A program made the position numbers and the translations under genes. This document shows, in pieces, positions 53,334 to 63,049 of a stretch of DNA of 64,000 nucleotides (the stretch's first letter is position 1; each line of letters begins with the position of its first letter). The notes under the pieces were generated by a model that did no database searches, had not been told where the DNA came from, and worked only from the letters and a program-made list of their open reading frames with translations. The stretch comes from Azospirillum sp. RU38E (GTDB taxonomy: Bacteria > Pseudomonadota > Alphaproteobacteria > Azospirillales > Azospirillaceae). The stretch spans positions 399,406-463,405 of the forward strand of contig NZ_FZOI01000003.1 of NCBI RefSeq assembly GCF_900188385.1. The letters are read 5' to 3'.

Positions 53334-54230
53334 ATGATCCTGACCTGCCCGTCCTGCACGAAACGTTTCCTGCTTGATGCGGGTCTGCTTGGCCAGGGTC
53401 GGCGGGTGAAATGCGGGCAATGCGGCTATGTCTGGTTCGCTGAGCCGTCAGCCGACGGCGCGGCCCCGGCGCCCGCCAAGCCTGCCAAACCGGCCGGGCG
53501 CGAGCGGCCACCGGCGCGCAATACCGCCCCACCCGTCTTCAAGAAGCCGGCCGCCCCGCCGCCGGAGCCGCCCAGCGCCTCCCTGTTCGACGATCCGCCT
53601 GACCTGCCGGCCGATGGCGGTGGCTTCAGTGCTTTCGACAAGCCCGATTTTGCCGCGGCAGAGCGGGAAGAGGAGGAGGCATCGCCGCTGAGCCGGCCGA
53701 TGCGGCCTCGCCCCCTGCCCAAAGGTTCCAACCTGCCGGCCATGCCGGGGCAGAAGGGAAAAAGCCGGATCAAGGAACTGGCCGCCTGGATCGGCGTCAC
53801 CGCCCTGGTGGTGGGCATTGCCGGCGGGGCGGTGCTGCAGCGCGACATGGTGATGCAGGCCTGGCCAGCGTCCTTCCGGCTGTATGAGCTGGTGGGGCTG
53901 GCGGAGGTGATCGGCAGCGGCCTGTCCGAACCGGGCGATCCCAAGCGCACCAAGGTGGAGGTGCGTGACGTGGAAGGCATCAATCTGCTATTCGTCGCCG
54001 GCGAGATTTCCAACAAATCCGACACCCAGCGCAGCGTGCCCGACATCCAGGCCGTCGCCTATGGGGAGGATGGCAAGGAGCTGTTCGCCTGGCGCATCGT
54101 GCCGCCGGTGCGCCGCCTGTTCCCCAACCAGACCACCAAGTTCGAGTCGCGGGTGCCGGAACGTGAGGGCGGACAGGCCAAGAATATCGGCTTCCGCTAT
54201 ATCGAACCGGAAGCTGCAGCGGGGCCTTGA
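53334..54230 (+). CDS. MJ0042-type zinc-ribbon membrane protein
   Basis: 298 aa. The N-terminal zinc ribbon has C5, C8, C27 and C30 (MILTCPSCTKRFLLDAGLLG ...KCGQCGYVW). A long Pro/Ala-rich linker leads to one membrane helix (AAWIGVTALVVGIAGGAVL, about residues 155-175). The C-terminal periplasmic domain (DUF3426-like) has INLLFVAGEISNKSDTQRSV and FESRVPE. The ATG at 53334 begins at the ribbon. Usually divergent from ftsEX in related genomes; function unknown. Confidence 0.9.
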   Translation: MILTCPSCTKRFLLDAGLLGQGRRVKCGQCGYVWFAEPSADGAAPAPAKPAKPAGRERPPARNTAPPVFKKPAAPPPEPPSASLFDDPPDLPADGGGFSAFDKPDFAAAEREEEEASPLSRPMRPRPLPKGSNLPAMPGQKGKSRIKELAAWIGVTALVVGIAGGAVLQRDMVMQAWPASFRLYELVGLAEVIGSGLSEPGDPKRTKVEVRDVEGINLLFVAGEISNKSDTQRSVPDIQAVAYGEDGKELFAWRIVPPVRRLFPNQTTKFESRVPEREGGQAKNIGFRYIEPEAAAGP

Positions 54231-54300
54231 GGGGCCGGGGACGCTCGCCTGATCATCAAGATGCATGTGTGCTGCAGGTGCTGACCGCGGAGGGCCTGAT

Positions 54301-54651
54301 ATGAGCAATATGCTGGAATATAAGGGATATCTTGGTTCCGTCGAGTATAGCGACGCGGACGAGATTCTGTATGGTCGACTGGGATTCATCCGCGATCTGG
54401 TGACCTATGAGGGAGCGGACGCCAAAAGCCTGAAGGCAGCCTTCCAAGAGGCAGTGGATGATTACCTGGAACTTTGCGCCGCCGAAGGCCGCCAGCCAGA
54501 TATCCCCTTGAAAGGCAGCTTCAATGTCCGGCCCGGCCGCGATCTGCATCGTCGGGCCATGCTCTATGCCAAGCGTCGCGGCATCAATCTCAACACCTTG
54601 GTCAGCGACGCGTTACGCCAATATCTGGACCGCGAGGGCCAGGCAGCCTGA
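54301..54651 (+). CDS. HicB-family antitoxin-like protein (no HicA found)
   Basis: 116 aa: an N-terminal HicB partial-RNase-H-like domain (LEYKGYLGSVEYSDADEILY GRLGFIRDLVTYEG) and a C-terminal ribbon-helix-helix (RAMLYAKRRGINLNTLVSDALRQYL, split for length after NLNTL). HicB proteins neutralise HicA mRNA interferases and repress their operon. No hicA lies on either side: 70 bp of non-coding DNA precedes it and corA follows on the other strand. So it is solitary, perhaps a regulator only. Confidence 0.82.
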   Translation: MSNMLEYKGYLGSVEYSDADEILYGRLGFIRDLVTYEGADAKSLKAAFQEAVDDYLELCAAEGRQPDIPLKGSFNVRPGRDLHRRAMLYAKRRGINLNTLVSDALRQYLDREGQAA

Positions 54652-54666
54652 TCGGCGACCAAGCTG

Positions 54667-55719
54667 CTACAGCCAGCCGCGCCGGCGGAAGTACCAGAGC
54701 GGGCCGATGGCCGAGAGCAGCATCAGCACCAGGGCCAAGGGATAACCCCATTCCCAGTCCAGCTCCGGCATCAGCTTGAAATTCATGCCATACATGCTGG
54801 CCACCAGCGTTGGCGGCAGGAAGGCAACCGAGGCGACCGAGAAAATCTTGATGATGTTGGTCTGCTGGATATTGATCACGCCCAGCGTGGCATCCAGCAG
54901 GAAATTGGTCTGCATCGCCTGGAAGCCGGCATGTTCCACCAGCGAATGCACGTCGCGGCTGATGGTTTTCAGCCGCACCCGCTGATCCTTGCCCAGGCGC
55001 GGCCCCGCTACGGTGACGGCAAAGGCACAGAGCCGTTCCAGCCCGGCCAGGCTGTCCCGTACCTTCTGCGTCAGGTCGCCGGCGCGGCCGATGGCGGTGA
55101 TCACCTCCGTCATGCCGTCATTCTTGGCCTTGCGGCGGCGGGCGGCTTCCTTACGCACGGTGCGGCGGCGGGCCATGCCCTTGCCGGTGCCGTCCAGCAG
55201 GCCGGTTTCCACCTCTGTGGCATCGGCGAAGACGCGTTGGGACAATTGGTCCAGATCACCGGCCACCCGTTCCAGCACGTCGGCCGCCCGATCCACCACC
55301 GCTTCCAGCAGGCCCAGAAAGGCCTCCATGGCGGTGGTGGCCACGCCGGCATGGCGCATGGCGCGGGCGGCAAAGATGGCGAACCAGAGCGGTTCGGTAT
55401 GGCGCACGGTGATCAGCGCCGTCGGCGTGATGATGAAGGTCAGCAGCCCCAGATCCAGCCGCCCCGTCTCCCCCCGCGCAATGACGGGGGTGGTGAGGAA
55501 AGAGGCCTCGCCCTCGACATAGAGCCGGGAGGAGGCCTCAATCTCGCTCATATCTTCCTTGGTCGGCAGGTCAACGCCCAGATGGGCGGAGATCAACTGC
55601 CGCTCCGCCTCTTCCGGGCGGAGCAGGTCAAGCCAGATGGTTCCCGGCGGCAGCGGCTGGTCCGGGGCCAGGCTCTGGCCCCGCAGACGGTCGCCGTCGC
55701 GCAGGTAGGCGGTAATCAA
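54667..55719 (-). CDS. CorA-family magnesium/divalent cation transporter
   Basis: 350-aa channel subunit: a long cytoplasmic alpha/beta and helical domain, then two C-terminal membrane helices with the selectivity motif YGMN (about residues 310-313) between [15 protein letters not shown] and [19 protein letters not shown]. It has GMN rather than the GVN of some ZntB proteins, so Mg2+/Co2+ is the best guess. The start is TTG overlapping the folD stop (TTGA), an unusual coupled start. Confidence 0.9.
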   Translation of the reverse strand: MITAYLRDGDRLRGQSLAPDQPLPPGTIWLDLLRPEEAERQLISAHLGVDLPTKEDMSEIEASSRLYVEGEASFLTTPVIARGETGRLDLGLLTFIITPTALITVRHTEPLWFAIFAARAMRHAGVATTAMEAFLGLLEAVVDRAADVLERVAGDLDQLSQRVFADATEVETGLLDGTGKGMARRRTVRKEAARRRKAKNDGMTEVITAIGRAGDLTQKVRDSLAGLERLCAFAVTVAGPRLGKDQRVRLKTISRDVHSLVEHAGFQAMQTNFLLDATLGVINIQQTNIIKIFSVASVAFLPPTLVASMYGMNFKLMPELDWEWGYPLALVLMLLSAIGPLWYFRRRGWL

Positions 55720-56630
55720 AGGCCAACCCCGGCCGGCACCGGCACGCCGGCGCTGCGGCAGGCGGCGGTGACGGTATTGGCCAGCAGGCAGGCAATCGTC
55801 ATCGGCCCCACCCCGCCCGGCACCGGGGTGATGGCACCGGCCACGGCAGCCGCCTCCGCATAGGCGACATCGCCGACGACTCGGGTCTTGCCGGCGGCGG
55901 CCGCCGCCGGGTCACGCGCCGGCACCCGGTTGATGCCGACATCGATGACGATGGCGCCCGGCTTGATCCAGTCCCCCTTCACCATTTCCGGCCGGCCCAC
56001 GGCGGCCACCAGAATATCGGCCTGCCGGCAGACGGCCGGCAGATCGCGGGTGCGGGAATGGGCGATGGTGACGGTGCAGTCGGCCGCCAGCAGCAACTGC
56101 GCCATCGGCTTGCCGACAATGTTGGACCGGCCGACCACCACGGCATTCATGCCGCGCAGATCGGGCACCGTATCCTTCAGCAGCAACATGCAGCCCAGCG
56201 GCGTGCAGGGCACCAGGGCCGGCAGCCCGACGGACAGGCGCCCGGTATTCACCACATGGAACCCGTCCACATCCTTGGCCGGATCGATGGCGCCCAGCAC
56301 CGCCTGGGTATCGATATGGGCGGGCAGCGGCAGCTGCACCAGAATGCCATGGATGGAAGGATCATTATTCAGCTGGTTGACCAGCCGCAGCAATTCTTCC
56401 TGGCTGGTTTCCGGGGTCAGGCGGTGGGTCACGGAATGCATCCCCGCCTCCCGCGTCTGTTCGCCCTTGTTGCGGACATAGATCTGGCTGGCCGGGTCTT
56501 CACCCACCAGCACCACAGCTAGACCGGGCACCAGCGCGTGGCGCGTGCGCAATTCTTCCACCGCCGTGGCGATGCGTACGCGCAAGCCAGCCGCGAAGCC
56601 CTTGCCGTCGATGATGCGTGCCTCGGCCAT
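55716..56630 (-). CDS. folD: Bifunctional methylenetetrahydrofolate dehydrogenase/cyclohydrolase
   Basis: 304-aa enzyme interconverting 5,10-methylene- and 10-formyl-THF. Motifs: [14 protein letters not shown] with the catalytic Lys, [14 protein letters not shown], the NADP-site [14 protein letters not shown], and a C-terminal [16 protein letters not shown]. Slightly longer than the usual 285-300 aa. It precedes corA with a 4-nt overlap; the DUF167 gene is upstream on the same strand. Confidence 0.96.
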   Translation of the reverse strand: MAEARIIDGKGFAAGLRVRIATAVEELRTRHALVPGLAVVLVGEDPASQIYVRNKGEQTREAGMHSVTHRLTPETSQEELLRLVNQLNNDPSIHGILVQLPLPAHIDTQAVLGAIDPAKDVDGFHVVNTGRLSVGLPALVPCTPLGCMLLLKDTVPDLRGMNAVVVGRSNIVGKPMAQLLLAADCTVTIAHSRTRDLPAVCRQADILVAAVGRPEMVKGDWIKPGAIVIDVGINRVPARDPAAAAAGKTRVVGDVAYAEAAAVAGAITPVPGGVGPMTIACLLANTVTAACRSAGVPVPAGVGL

Positions 56631-56672
56631 TCCCCAAAACCCCCAAATCCGCTGGTACCAGAAAGACCGCCG

Positions 56673-56993
56673 TCAGAGGGCGGCCAGCCATGCCGTCAGT
56701 TGCGCCTGCAACTGCGCCGTATCGCCGGCCACGAATAATACTTTCGACCGATCGGTGCCACCCGCCACGACGTCGATGCTGGATTTCGGAATCCGCCATG
56801 CTTTGGCCAGAAGCTGGATGATGGCGGCATTGGCCTTGCCATCCTCCGGCACGGCGGTGACGGAAACCTTCACCTGCATCCGGTCATCGGCCCCCAGCGC
56901 CTGGCCCTGCACAGCATTGCGGCTGGCGCGCGGGGCCGCCCGCACGAACAGCCGCACCCCGCCATCCGCCGGTTCCAGGGCCGGACGGGCCAT
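56673..56993 (-). CDS. DUF167 (YggU) family protein
   Basis: 106-aa small basic protein: LFVRAAPRASRNAVQG, VKVSVTAVPEDGKANAAIIQ LLAKAW, then GGTDRSKVLFVAG, the DUF167 signature. The structure is known for homologues but the function is not. The ATG at 56993 lies 1 nt after the yggT stop, giving a compact yggT-DUF167 pair, a widely conserved neighbourhood. An upstream TTG (57002) is less likely. Confidence 0.88.
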   Translation of the reverse strand: MARPALEPADGGVRLFVRAAPRASRNAVQGQALGADDRMQVKVSVTAVPEDGKANAAIIQLLAKAWRIPKSSIDVVAGGTDRSKVLFVAGDTAQLQAQLTAWLAAL

Positions 56994-56994
56994 A

Positions 56995-57288
56995 TCAGAC
57001 AAGACCGTAATTAAACAGCAGACGCTGGGCGAACATGATGGCCAGAATCAGCACGATGGGCGACAGGTCCAGCCCGCCCAGATTGGGCAGCACATTGCGG
57101 ATGGGCCGCAGCACCGGCTCGGTCAGCCGGTACAGCATGTCGCTGACCGTATAGATAAAGCGGTTATGGGTATTGATGACATTGAAGGCGATCAGCCAGC
57201 TGAGGATGGCTGAAATGATCAAAACCCAGACATACAGGTCCAGCACCACGTACAGGATCTGGAAGATGGTGTGAAAAAGCGGCTCCAT
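56995..57288 (-). CDS. YggT-family membrane protein
   Basis: 97-aa membrane protein with two helix pairs: FHTIFQILYVVLDLYVWVLI with ISAILSWLIAFNVINTHNRF, and TEPVLRPIRNVLPNLGGLDL SPIVLILAIMF. The R-P-x-R-x-x-L-P motif is typical. Linked in other bacteria to osmotic shock and division-gene neighbourhoods. Upstream partner of the DUF167 gene. Confidence 0.9.
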   Translation of the reverse strand: MEPLFHTIFQILYVVLDLYVWVLIISAILSWLIAFNVINTHNRFIYTVSDMLYRLTEPVLRPIRNVLPNLGGLDLSPIVLILAIMFAQRLLFNYGLV

Positions 57289-57504
57289 GGTCTTCCCGGC
57301 GCTGTTGGCGGCATCGGCCGCACCCGTTCTGGAACGTAATGCCGCCCCCTGCCCCTGTCCAGGGGGCCAGCACCCGGAAGTGGGAAAGCACCCCCCTTTC
57401 CTGGATCGAAAAACCTGAAATCAGATGCTTGACAGGCCGGGGGCAGATGCGCATTATCCGCGCCGCTTCGCCCGCCACGGCAGCGAAGCCTTAGGGATTG
57501 TTGT

Positions 57505-57580
57505 GGGGCCGTAGCTCAGCTGGGAGAGCGACGCGTTCGCAATGCGTAGGTCGGGAGTTCGATCCTCCTCGGCTCCACCA
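57505..57580 (+). tRNA. tRNA-Ala (anticodon CGC)
   Basis: 76 nt with encoded CCA: acceptor GGGGCCG/CGGCTCC, D-arm AGCTCAGCTGGGAGAGC, anticodon arm ACGCG-TTCGCAA-TGCGT (anticodon CGC, reads GCG), T-arm GGGAGTTCGATCCTCC. Body similar to the tRNA-Ala(GGC) genes at 39428 and 39658. Confidence 0.96.
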
Positions 57581-57727
57581 ATTCCCTCCTTACCCAAAAA
57601 TGATGAAGATTTATTGCCTTGCCGCTGGATATGCTCTTCGGTGATGGCAATTTTCTATTGAACCGATATAGACAATAGCATCCAATCGGCTGAATGGTTA
57701 TTTTCCCCGCCGAACCGGGGATACATC

Positions 57728-58042
57728 ATGCCGATTGAGATTCGCCATATTCTGTTCTCGCAGGAAGAGGTTATCCGCGCGGTAGTGGAATATCACCGCC
57801 GCTCCGGTAACCCCTTGCCCGCCGGCAGCGTGATCCGCATTGAGGTGATGCAGGATCCCGTGCGCTGCGCCCTGCATTTCGCCCGCGATGACAATTCCCG
57901 TCAGGTCGCCTGGGTGGATAACCAGCCACTGGCAGCCGCCCTGATCATGTTCTGCATCAACCAGCGCATCCCGCTGCCCACCAAATCCACCAAGCTGCTG
58001 GACGTGATGAACGACAAGGTAACGCTGGTGGTGCATCGATAG
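57728..58042 (+). CDS. Conserved-looking hypothetical protein
   Basis: 104-aa soluble protein: MPIEIRHILFSQEEVIRAVV EYHRR, then GSVIRIEVMQDPVRCALHFA, and LAAALIMFCINQRIPLPTKS. It looks like a small alpha/beta domain with no catalytic motif. Codon usage is native and the start is clear. No function can be proposed. It follows tRNA-Ala and is convergent with the amino-acid transporter operon. Confidence 0.65.
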   Translation: MPIEIRHILFSQEEVIRAVVEYHRRSGNPLPAGSVIRIEVMQDPVRCALHFARDDNSRQVAWVDNQPLAAALIMFCINQRIPLPTKSTKLLDVMNDKVTLVVHR

Positions 58043-58060
58043 GGCTTGAATCCCTACCCC

Positions 58061-58732
58061 TCAGCCTGCATGGGCCAGCCGCTTTTCCCCCCAGCGCACG
58101 GCCTGGGCGATGGCGAAATTCATTGCCAGATAGAACAGGCCGGCAATCACGAACATCTCCACCGGCTGGAAACTGCGCGACGCGATGGCGCGCGCAGCCC
58201 CCGTCAGTTCCATCAGGGTGATGGTGCTGGCCAGAGAGGTGGCCTGCACCATCTGGATCATCTCATTGCCATAGGCTGGCAGAATCTGGCGGAAAGCCTG
58301 GGGCAGCACGATGCGGCGGAACAGCAGCAGCCGGTGCATCCCCAGGGCGCGCGCCGCCTCGATCTGGCCGAAGGGCACGGACTGGATGCCGCCGCGCAGG
58401 ATTTCCCCGGTATAGGCGGCATTATTCAGGGTCAGCGCGATGATGGCGCACCAATAGGGTTCGCGCAGCACCGGCCAGAGGAAGCTGTCCCGCACGGCGG
58501 CAAACTGGCCAGCACCATAGAAGATCAGGAAAATCTGCACCAGCAGCGGGGTGGAGCGGAACAGGAAGATGAAGGCAACCGCCGGCGCGCGCAGAAGCAC
58601 GCTGCCCGACAGCCGGGCCAGCGCCACCCCCACCGACAGCAAAAGCCCCAGCGCCAGCGAGAGCGCCACCAGCTGCACAGTCAGCCAGGCACCGGATGCC
58701 AGCGACGGCAGGGAGGAAAGGATCATATCCAT
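58061..58732 (-). CDS. Polar amino-acid ABC transporter permease (HisM/ArtM type)
   Basis: 223 aa, about five membrane helices; the ABC contact loop is YTGEILRGGIQSVPFGQIEA ARALG. Binding-protein-dependent permease family HEQRO. Works with the permease at 58748 as a heterodimer, the binding protein at 59495 and the ATPase at 60491. 15-nt gap from the partner permease. Substrate probably arginine, histidine or another polar amino acid. Confidence 0.92.
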   Translation of the reverse strand: MDMILSSLPSLASGAWLTVQLVALSLALGLLLSVGVALARLSGSVLLRAPAVAFIFLFRSTPLLVQIFLIFYGAGQFAAVRDSFLWPVLREPYWCAIIALTLNNAAYTGEILRGGIQSVPFGQIEAARALGMHRLLLFRRIVLPQAFRQILPAYGNEMIQMVQATSLASTITLMELTGAARAIASRSFQPVEMFVIAGLFYLAMNFAIAQAVRWGEKRLAHAG

Positions 58733-58747
58733 GCTTGGTCCCTCCCT

Positions 58748-59458
58748 TTAAGCCGTTGCGCGGCGCACGCCGCGATCCGCCCGGCGCGACAGGGCGCGGA
58801 ATCCGGTTTCAGACAGGGTGGTGATCACCAGATAGACCAGTGCTGCCACCAGATAGAACAGGAAGGGCTGGCGGGTGGAGCCGCTGGCGACATAGGCCTG
58901 CCGCATCAATTCCGCCAACGAAACGACCGACACCAGCGTGGTATCCTTCAGGGTCATCTGCCAGACATTGCCCAGCCCCGGCAGGGCATAGCGCAGGGCC
59001 TGCGGGGCCAGGATGCGGCGCAGGATCAGCAGCCGGTGCATCCCCAGTGCCCGCGCCGCCTCCAGCTGGCCCTTGGGTACTGCCTGCACCGCCCCCCGGA
59101 TCACCTCTGCCGCATAGGCGCCCGAGACCAGCCCGACCGACGCAACGCCGACGGCAAAGGCCGACAATTCCACCCGCCCGCCATAGCCGAACAGACCGGC
59201 CATCCAGCCGACCAGACCGGACCCGCCATAGAAGAGCAGCCAGATCACCAGCAGGGCCGGCACACCGCGCACCACGGTGGTGTAGGTCGCGGCCAGCCAG
59301 CGCAGCGGCAGCGGGCCGGACAGTTTGGCCGCCGCCGTCAGGCAGCCGGCCCCCAGCCCGATCAGATAGGCCAGCACCGCCACCAGCAGGGTCATGCCGG
59401 CACCCTGCAACAGCTCATCGCCCCAACCGGTGGCGCCGTAACTCAACAGATCAAGCAT
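58748..59458 (-). CDS. Polar amino-acid ABC transporter permease (HisQ/ArtQ type)
   Basis: 236 aa with about five helices and the loop YAAEVIRGAVQAVPKGQLEA ARALGMHRL that contacts the ATPase. The N-terminus GWGDELLQGAGMTLLVAVLA is typical of HisQ. 36 bp after the binding-protein gene. The two permeases are similar in their loop, as expected for a HisQM pair. Confidence 0.92.
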   Translation of the reverse strand: MLDLLSYGATGWGDELLQGAGMTLLVAVLAYLIGLGAGCLTAAAKLSGPLPLRWLAATYTTVVRGVPALLVIWLLFYGGSGLVGWMAGLFGYGGRVELSAFAVGVASVGLVSGAYAAEVIRGAVQAVPKGQLEAARALGMHRLLILRRILAPQALRYALPGLGNVWQMTLKDTTLVSVVSLAELMRQAYVASGSTRQPFLFYLVAALVYLVITTLSETGFRALSRRADRGVRRATA

Positions 59459-59494
59459 GGCTCATCCAGTTAGGGTGTCGGAAAGCACAGCATG

Positions 59495-60373
59495 TCAGGG
59501 CATGGAGGTGTCAAAGCCGAACCATTGCACCGACATGGTCTTCATGGTGCCGTCGGCCTTCATTTCCTTGATGGCGCTGTTCAGCGCCGTCTTCAGCGCC
59601 GTGCGGCCCTTCACCAGGGCAACACCCTGGCCGCGGCCGAACAGGCCGCCATCGAAACCGGGGCCGAAGAAGCTGTAATCCTTGCCCTCCGGGCGCTGCA
59701 GGAAGGCGTTCCAGGTGACGGCATCGGCCAGCCCCACCTCAATCCGGCCGCTCTGCATATCCAGCGCCAGCTGTTCCTGGGTGTCATAACGGCGCAAATC
59801 CACCACGTCGCCCAGATATTTCTCGGCGAAATTGGCGTGGATGGTGGCCGTCTGCACGCCCATCACCTTGCCCTTCAGCAAGCCGCGCAGCTTGTCCAGT
59901 GCCGCCTGCGACTCCGGGCTCATGTTGGACAGGTCCACCTTCGGTACCCCGTAATCCTCCTTCTGGAGCGGGTTGCTGTTGGCCGACACCAGATAGGCTG
60001 GGGTGGTGGTATAGCCGTCGGAGAAATCGACCGCCTGCAGCCGCTCCTCCGTGATCGACATGCCGGCGACCACGACATCGAAACGACCGGCCTGCAGGGC
60101 CGGGATCATGCCGTCCCAGGCGGTGGCGACGAACTGACATTCCACCTTCATGCGACGGCAGATATCCTTCATCATATCGATTTCGAAACCAACCAGATTG
60201 CCGCTGGCATCCACCATATTATAGGGGGGATAGGCGCCTTCGGTGGCGACACGCAGCGGGTTGGGCACACTGTCGGCAGCCGCCGGGGCCGCCTGTTTGG
60301 CCGCCTCTTCCTTGCCGCACCCACCCAGCAGGGTGACACAGGCCAGCCCCAGCGCCGCGATCCAACTCTTCAT
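59495..60373 (-). CDS. Amino-acid ABC transporter substrate-binding lipoprotein
   Basis: 292-aa periplasmic binding protein of SBP family 3. A lipoprotein signal (MKSWIAALGLACVTLLGGC) ends at Cys19. LRVATEGAYPPYNMVDASGN LVGFEIDMM and FDVVVAGMSITEERLQAVDF SDGY follow, hallmarks of Arg/Lys/Orn/His binders. The lipid anchor fixes it to the inner membrane, where Gram-negative versions are usually free. ATG at 60373. Confidence 0.92.
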   Translation of the reverse strand: MKSWIAALGLACVTLLGGCGKEEAAKQAAPAAADSVPNPLRVATEGAYPPYNMVDASGNLVGFEIDMMKDICRRMKVECQFVATAWDGMIPALQAGRFDVVVAGMSITEERLQAVDFSDGYTTTPAYLVSANSNPLQKEDYGVPKVDLSNMSPESQAALDKLRGLLKGKVMGVQTATIHANFAEKYLGDVVDLRRYDTQEQLALDMQSGRIEVGLADAVTWNAFLQRPEGKDYSFFGPGFDGGLFGRGQGVALVKGRTALKTALNSAIKEMKADGTMKTMSVQWFGFDTSMP

Positions 60374-60490
60374 CCCCACACCCTCCGACACCCCGGGGCA
60401 TTGGCCCCTTTTGGATTGCTTGATATTGGTTTGATTGTCCGAAAACAGTTTTCCGGGGCTGATCCCCCGGCGTCAAGCCTGTCAGCGGGC

Positions 60491-61288
60491 TCAGCGCCCG
60501 CCTTCGCGCATCAGGAACTGGCGGCAACGCTCGCTCTGCGGGTTGCCGAACAGCTCATCCGGCGTGCCCTGTTCCTCAATCCGACCCTGGTGCAGGAAGA
60601 CCACCTTGTGGGAAACCTCCCGCGCGAAGGCCATTTCGTGGGTCACCAGCAACATGGTGGCCCCTTCATTGGCCAGATCGCGCATCACCTTCAGCACCTC
60701 CCCCACCAGTTCGGGGTCAAGGGCCGAGGTGGGTTCATCGAACAGCATCACCTGCGGGTCCATGGCCAACATGCGGGCGATCGCCGCTCGCTGCTGCTGC
60801 CCGCCCGACATCTGGGAGGGATAGGCATCGCGCTTGGCCGACAGGCCCACCTTGGCCAGCAGGCTTTCCGCCCGCGCCACCGCCTCTTCCCGGTTGCGGC
60901 CCAGCACATGCACGGGGGCTTCGATGATATTCTCCAGCACCGTCATATGGGTCCAGAGATTGAAGCTCTGAAACACCATGCCGCAGCGCTGGCGGATGCG
61001 GTCCACCTGGCGGCTGTCGGCCGGCTGGGCCCGGCCGGCGCGATCCTTCTTCATGGCGATTTCCTCGCCCTGGATCAGCACCCGCCCGTCATCGGGGGTT
61101 TCCAACAGGTTGATGCAGCGCAGCAGCGTGCTTTTACCCGAACCGGATGAGCCGATCAGCGCCACCACTTCGCCTTGTGCGGCGGAAAGCGAGACGCCCT
61201 TCAGCACCTCATTTTCCCCGAAACGCTTATGCAGCCCTTCCACCTGGACGGCGGGCACGGATTTGGCAGCGGCGGCAGAAAGGGTCAT
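60491..61288 (-). CDS. Amino-acid ABC transporter ATP-binding protein
   Basis: 265-aa ATPase: Walker [22 protein letters not shown]-loop [17 protein letters not shown], signature [20 protein letters not shown], Walker [21 protein letters not shown], switch His in [16 protein letters not shown]. HisP/ArtP subfamily. First gene of the four-gene uptake operon (ATPase, binding protein, two permeases). Confidence 0.94.
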   Translation of the reverse strand: MTLSAAAAKSVPAVQVEGLHKRFGENEVLKGVSLSAAQGEVVALIGSSGSGKSTLLRCINLLETPDDGRVLIQGEEIAMKKDRAGRAQPADSRQVDRIRQRCGMVFQSFNLWTHMTVLENIIEAPVHVLGRNREEAVARAESLLAKVGLSAKRDAYPSQMSGGQQQRAAIARMLAMDPQVMLFDEPTSALDPELVGEVLKVMRDLANEGATMLLVTHEMAFAREVSHKVVFLHQGRIEEQGTPDELFGNPQSERCRQFLMREGGR

Positions 61289-61492
61289 CGGGGTCCGTTA
61301 ACTCTTCATGAAGGTTTGATCCCCAAGCTAACCCGCCAGACCGCACCCGCGAAAGAGGGGAAAACGACCGCCATGCAATCGCCCATGCCGGCGTCACATG
61401 GGCGCCTCACCGGCTATAGTTCGTTCGTGCCGCTTTCATCCGTGGTAAAGCAGTGTCATCGCCTTTTTCTTTGATTGATCGAGTTCGACGCC

Positions 61493-62452
61493 ATGGAACC
61501 CAATGCGAACCGGAGCACCCATTTCCTGTTCGATCACAAGGTGTTCACGCTAGAAGGCTGCCGGTTCGTGCTGTCGAAATCGACAGAGGAAGCGGTGATG
61601 CGCTTCAAGCTGGGCAAGGTGGAGGCCGAGGTCGTCATCGACAAGCTGGGCAATGAATTCAAGATTGACCCGCGATCCTTTGACGGCCAGTTGCTGGACA
61701 TGGTGGTCAAAGGCTTGAAATATGTGCGGGAAATCCGCCCCGGCGACACGATCCCCAACGAGCTGATCGACGGCACCGCCAGCTGGCGGGTCGATGACCG
61801 GCATTACAATCTCGCCAAGGCCCGGCTGACCGTGCAGATGGTGACCTGGCTGACCGGCGGCGAATCGGTGATATCCTCACCGGCGGAACTGGAACAGCTG
61901 GTGGAAGATCCTTCCACCAAGTCCCGTGTGAAGGAAGCGTTCAAGGTCATCGCCAACAAGCTGGCCCTGACCGGCGACCCGGAAGAGGTGGTGGAAATCC
62001 GCATCGAGGGGCTGGCCAAGGAGCTGTCCTATATTGAGGCGCTGCGGGAGCGGGGAGCCAAACTGCGCGATGTGCGCAACGGGCTGGATGTTGCCCACCG
62101 CGTCTATAAGAATGAGCGCAACTTGCGCGAAGAGATCATTCGGATGCAGACGCTGAGCCTGCCGCCGATGACGGATATTGAAAATCGCTTCACCCAGGTG
62201 GATGCCCAGACCGGCGAAATCCTCTCCATGCTGGGCAAATATGATCAGAATATTCGCTACATCCGGGAGATGCGGGACGATCTGCACCAGACCCTGCTGC
62301 CCTGGGAAGAAATTTTCGAGGATTGGGAGATGGTGGCCTCGGAGAAAGGCGCCCCGTTTGAGGCTGTGCTGAAAAAGACCTATCAGTTCCTGGCCCGCAA
62401 TTTCTCCCAGGCCAAGCAATGGCGCCTGGCATCGCGCCCGGCGCCGAAGTGA
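61493..62452 (+). CDS. Hypothetical protein, helical
   Basis: About 319-aa soluble protein. N-terminal beta-rich part (FLFDHKVFTLEGCRFVLSKS TEEAVMRFKLGKVEAEVVID), a middle helical region, and a C-terminal coiled-coil-like stretch (NERNLREEIIRMQTLSLPPM TDIENRF...MLGKYDQNIRYIREMRDDLH). No family recognised. The codon usage and the good start (ATG 61493) support a real gene; an in-frame TTG lies at 61475. Divergent from the ABC operon. Confidence 0.72.
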   Translation: MEPNANRSTHFLFDHKVFTLEGCRFVLSKSTEEAVMRFKLGKVEAEVVIDKLGNEFKIDPRSFDGQLLDMVVKGLKYVREIRPGDTIPNELIDGTASWRVDDRHYNLAKARLTVQMVTWLTGGESVISSPAELEQLVEDPSTKSRVKEAFKVIANKLALTGDPEEVVEIRIEGLAKELSYIEALRERGAKLRDVRNGLDVAHRVYKNERNLREEIIRMQTLSLPPMTDIENRFTQVDAQTGEILSMLGKYDQNIRYIREMRDDLHQTLLPWEEIFEDWEMVASEKGAPFEAVLKKTYQFLARNFSQAKQWRLASRPAPK

Positions 62453-63049
62453 TCCTTGCTCAACCGGGGCAGGACGTGCGCGTCAGCCTGTAGGCGGCGA
62501 ACGGCGCCTCTTTGCCCCGGGCATCGCGGGCGGTGATTTCCCATTAGCACATAATCGACAAACTGGCCGTGACCACCACCGTCACAATTCCTTCCCTGCC
62601 ATCACGGTCCCCGGATTCAACATAGCCGAGAGCATCTGACAACTCTTCCGTAAAATTGTCCATCCAATTGTGTTTTCTTATCATAAAACCAAATTATTGC
62701 CCTACCCCAGCCAAGCCGGAACCAGCTGATCCACCAAACCTGGAACATTATCTCTATTTGACACTTTCAGTAATTTCACGATCTCCAATCAATTTAATTT
62801 AGTTTCGCGTCAGCAGAATGAGATTATTACTAATATAGCCATAAATTTTATATCTTATAATTTAAAAAACTTTAACGGCAATAGGGAGATTTAAAAATTA
62901 AAAGTTTTATTTTTTCATAAGTTAAAATCAAAAAAATGTGCAAAAAATGCATATTCGTATTACGCTATTTGATATGCATGAATTCCACTCCCATAAATAT
63001 ATGTTTTATACACCTTTTAATTGCATACCATCAGCTAAGGAGCATGATT
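62453..63049. other. AT-rich non-coding interval
   Basis: About 600 bp. GC-rich to about 62600, then strongly AT-rich, with long A/T tracts at 62860-62940 that likely hold the promoter of the gene at 63050. No open frame of note. The shift in composition marks the edge of an acquired segment. Confidence 0.5.
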
